Assembly (NCBI GenBank): GCA_019412865.1
Contig: DXOJ01000721.1
Location: 1-7,218 of the forward strand
DNA from: Bacteroides sp.
Lineage (GTDB): Bacteria > Bacteroidota > Bacteroidia > Bacteroidales > Bacteroidaceae
Reading direction: 5' to 3'
Length of the DNA stretch: 7,218 bases
Position numbers and translations under genes: made by a program. The notes below the pieces were generated by a model. The model was given only the letters and a program-made list of their open reading frames with translations. It did not search any database and was not told the DNA's origin. How positions within the stretch are numbered: the stretch's first letter is position 1; each line of letters begins with the position of its first letter. Positions 5,763 to 7,218 of the stretch are shown here, piece by piece.

Positions 5763-7127
5763 TTACATTTTAATCTCTTCACCATTGACGATCACATCAT
5801 CCATCGTGATACGCTCACAATTTTCAAAGATACATTTCTGTTTTCCTCCCTGAATATGAATATCACGCAAAACAATGTCAGATATCGGCGCTTCTTCCAA
5901 ACCCACTATTTTGATTGGAGTCTTTACATCTGTCACAGTCATTCCACTGATATGTACGTTACGGAAGATCGGAGTGCGTTCACTCTTTGGTTCCGCAGGC
6001 ATTTTACTATATTTCAAATTCAGCACGACTGCTTCCTGTTTAATATTACTCATAACAACGTTGCTAACGCGAATGTCTTCAACGACTCCTCCCCTTCCAC
6101 GGGTTGACTTGATGCGGATTCCACGATCCGTTCCGTCAAATACGCAATTGGAAATAGTCACTTTACGCACACTTCCACTCATCTCACTGCCGATAACAAC
6201 GCCTCCATGGCCGGAAAGCATGGTACAGTTGGTTATGGTGATATTTTCGCAAGGTACTCCCAAACGACGGGCCTGCGCATCTCTTCCGGACTTGATTGTT
6301 ATGCAATCGTCCCCCACTGATATATGGCAGTCACTGATATGCACATTGCGGCAGGATTCCGGATTAACCCCGTCTGTATTTGGTGAAGGGGCATTATCAA
6401 TAGTTATCCCCTTTATTATTACATTATCGCAAAATTCAGGATTCACCGTCCAGAAAGGAGAATTGATAATTTTCACTCCTTCAATCTTTACTTTCTTACA
6501 ACGAACGGGCTGGATAAACAGAGGACGGAAAAAGCGACGCTGCAACGTAGTTACATAATCCTTATTCGTTTCAGCATAAATCGCTGTCGTATCGTTTGCT
6601 GCATCCCACATCGGCTGATATTTATTTATATCACGCATGCCGTTATCTTTCAAATCAATCATGACACGAAAGAACTCCATCCACCATTTCTTTCCCTGTC
6701 CGTCCAAAGTTCCTTCTCCTTTGATGGTAATATTCTCGGCATCTACCGCATAGATCAAAGGCTGGAAACTTTTCATCATCACTCCTTCGTGACGAACCTC
6801 GACAAAAGGAAGATAGTCATCGAAGTTGTCAGAAAAGAGCAAAGTAGCTCCGGCTTCCAACTCCAGTGTAATGTTGCTTTTCAGATGAATACTTCCTGTC
6901 AGATAAGTCCCGGCAGGAAAGAAAAGAGTACCTCCGCCGCCACGGTTCAAACGATCAATCGTTGAATTGATTAGCTTTGTATTAAGAGCCTTACCATTTG
7001 CTTTTGCACCGGTCTTCAACATATCCACACGCTCGGCACGGAGAATTGTGGTTGCACAGAAGCAAAGAAAGACGAGAAAAGTTGTCCGTAAATTCATAAT
7101 CGATATTATTAAATTATATTTCATCAT
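5763..7127 (-). CDS. GH28 polygalacturonase-type glycoside hydrolase, secreted
   Basis: This is a right-handed parallel beta-helix enzyme of family GH28, which hydrolyses galacturonic-acid linkages in homogalacturonan or rhamnogalacturonan by inversion. All four family signatures are present: SPNTDG at 248-253 (NTD), VGDDCI at 271-276 (DD), GHGGV at 306-310 with H307, and RIK at 338-340. D252, D273 and D274 are the expected catalytic carboxylates. The N-terminal segment GGGTLFFPAGTYLTGSIHLK (64-83) is the usual entry to the helix. A signal peptide precedes it, with the hydrophobic core at about 15-29 and probable cleavage near A31. The start is uncertain: ATG 7127 or 7124 has AGAAG six bases upstream, while ATG 7097 (residue 11) gives a more conventional signal peptide. 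The 454-residue length is typical of bacterial exo-acting or oligosaccharide-acting GH28 enzymes, but endo/exo mode cannot be told from motifs alone. It is the first gene of the operon inside the window. Confidence 0.95.
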   Translation of the reverse strand: MMKYNLIISIMNLRTTFLVFLCFCATTILRAERVDMLKTGAKANGKALNTKLINSTIDRLNRGGGGTLFFPAGTYLTGSIHLKSNITLELEAGATLLFSDNFDDYLPFVEVRHEGVMMKSFQPLIYAVDAENITIKGEGTLDGQGKKWWMEFFRVMIDLKDNGMRDINKYQPMWDAANDTTAIYAETNKDYVTTLQRRFFRPLFIQPVRCKKVKIEGVKIINSPFWTVNPEFCDNVIIKGITIDNAPSPNTDGVNPESCRNVHISDCHISVGDDCITIKSGRDAQARRLGVPCENITITNCTMLSGHGGVVIGSEMSGSVRKVTISNCVFDGTDRGIRIKSTRGRGGVVEDIRVSNVVMSNIKQEAVVLNLKYSKMPAEPKSERTPIFRNVHISGMTVTDVKTPIKIVGLEEAPISDIVLRDIHIQGGKQKCIFENCERITMDDVIVNGEEIKM

Positions 7128-7171
7128 TGTCTTCTAAAAAATCATGCTAATAGAATCTTTTTTTCTTCCCA

Positions 7172-7210
7172 ATGTTTGAATACAATCATTAAAATGTTTT
7201 TTTCAAACAT
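7172..7210. promoter_or_regulatory. Inverted repeat upstream of the GH28 operon, candidate operator
   Basis: ATGTTTGAA (7172-7180) and TTCAAACAT (7202-7210) are perfect 9-base inverted repeats separated by 21 AT-rich bases, so half-site centres are 30 bases apart, close to three helical turns. They lie 45-83 bases upstream of the GH28 ATG at 7127. This is where a regulator or the promoter of a pectin-utilisation operon would be expected. No clean leftward TAnnTTTG was found; the closest is CATGTTTG (complement of 7204-7211), one mismatch. A 7-base direct repeat CATGCTA occurs at 7143-7149 and 7208-7214. The role as an operator is inference. Confidence 0.4.
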
Positions 7211-7218
7211 GCTATATG

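Noticed and set aside
5875..6558. A 227-codon open frame on the + strand opposite the GH28 gene
   Set aside because: It lies wholly antisense to a gene with all four GH28 motifs, has no recognisable domain and no promoter or start signal, so it is a coding shadow.

Overview
The window looks like chromosomal DNA from a gut-type Bacteroides or close relative (Bacteroidota). The evidence is moderately AT-rich DNA, start sites without strong Shine-Dalgarno sequences, two matches to the Bacteroides -7 promoter element TAnnTTTG (851-858 and 2691-2698), and a gene set typical of glycan-degrading Bacteroides. I cannot name the species. No tRNA, rRNA, CRISPR array, insertion sequence or phage gene was seen.

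Layout from left to right: (1) 2-766 (+), the C-terminal part of a BNR/Asp-box beta-propeller protein of the sialidase-like (BNR_2) superfamily, cut by the window edge and closed by a strong hairpin terminator (788-830). (2) 879-1766 (+), a classical short-chain dehydrogenase with an unusual basic N-terminal extension of about 50 residues. It has its own promoter, whose -33 box abuts the preceding terminator. (3) 1781-2587 (-), a patatin-like phospholipase/esterase that converges on the dehydrogenase with a 14-base gap. (4) 2741-3631 (+), a ten-helix EamA/DMT-type transporter, divergent from the patatin gene. (5) A bidirectional terminator (3670-3714). (6) 3742-5706 (-), a secreted three-domain esterase: an STN-like domain, an alpha/beta hydrolase, and a C-terminal domain resembling DUF3826. 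(7) 5763-7127 (-), a secreted GH28 polygalacturonase-type enzyme. Upstream of it, 91 bases carry a perfect 9-base inverted repeat that could be an operator.

The right third is a two-gene pectin-degradation operon, transcribed right to left: GH28 first, then the esterase 56 bases later. The likely division of labour is de-esterification of pectic oligosaccharides by the esterase and hydrolysis of galacturonic-acid linkages by GH28, both in the periplasm or outside the cell. The BNR protein at the left edge may also act on glycans, but its partners lie outside the window. The three central genes look like general metabolism or membrane genes with no clear link to pectin.

I did not find a convincing wholly new system. 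The most noteworthy points are the domain architecture of the esterase, the N-terminal extension on the dehydrogenase, and the inverted repeat upstream of the GH28 operon.
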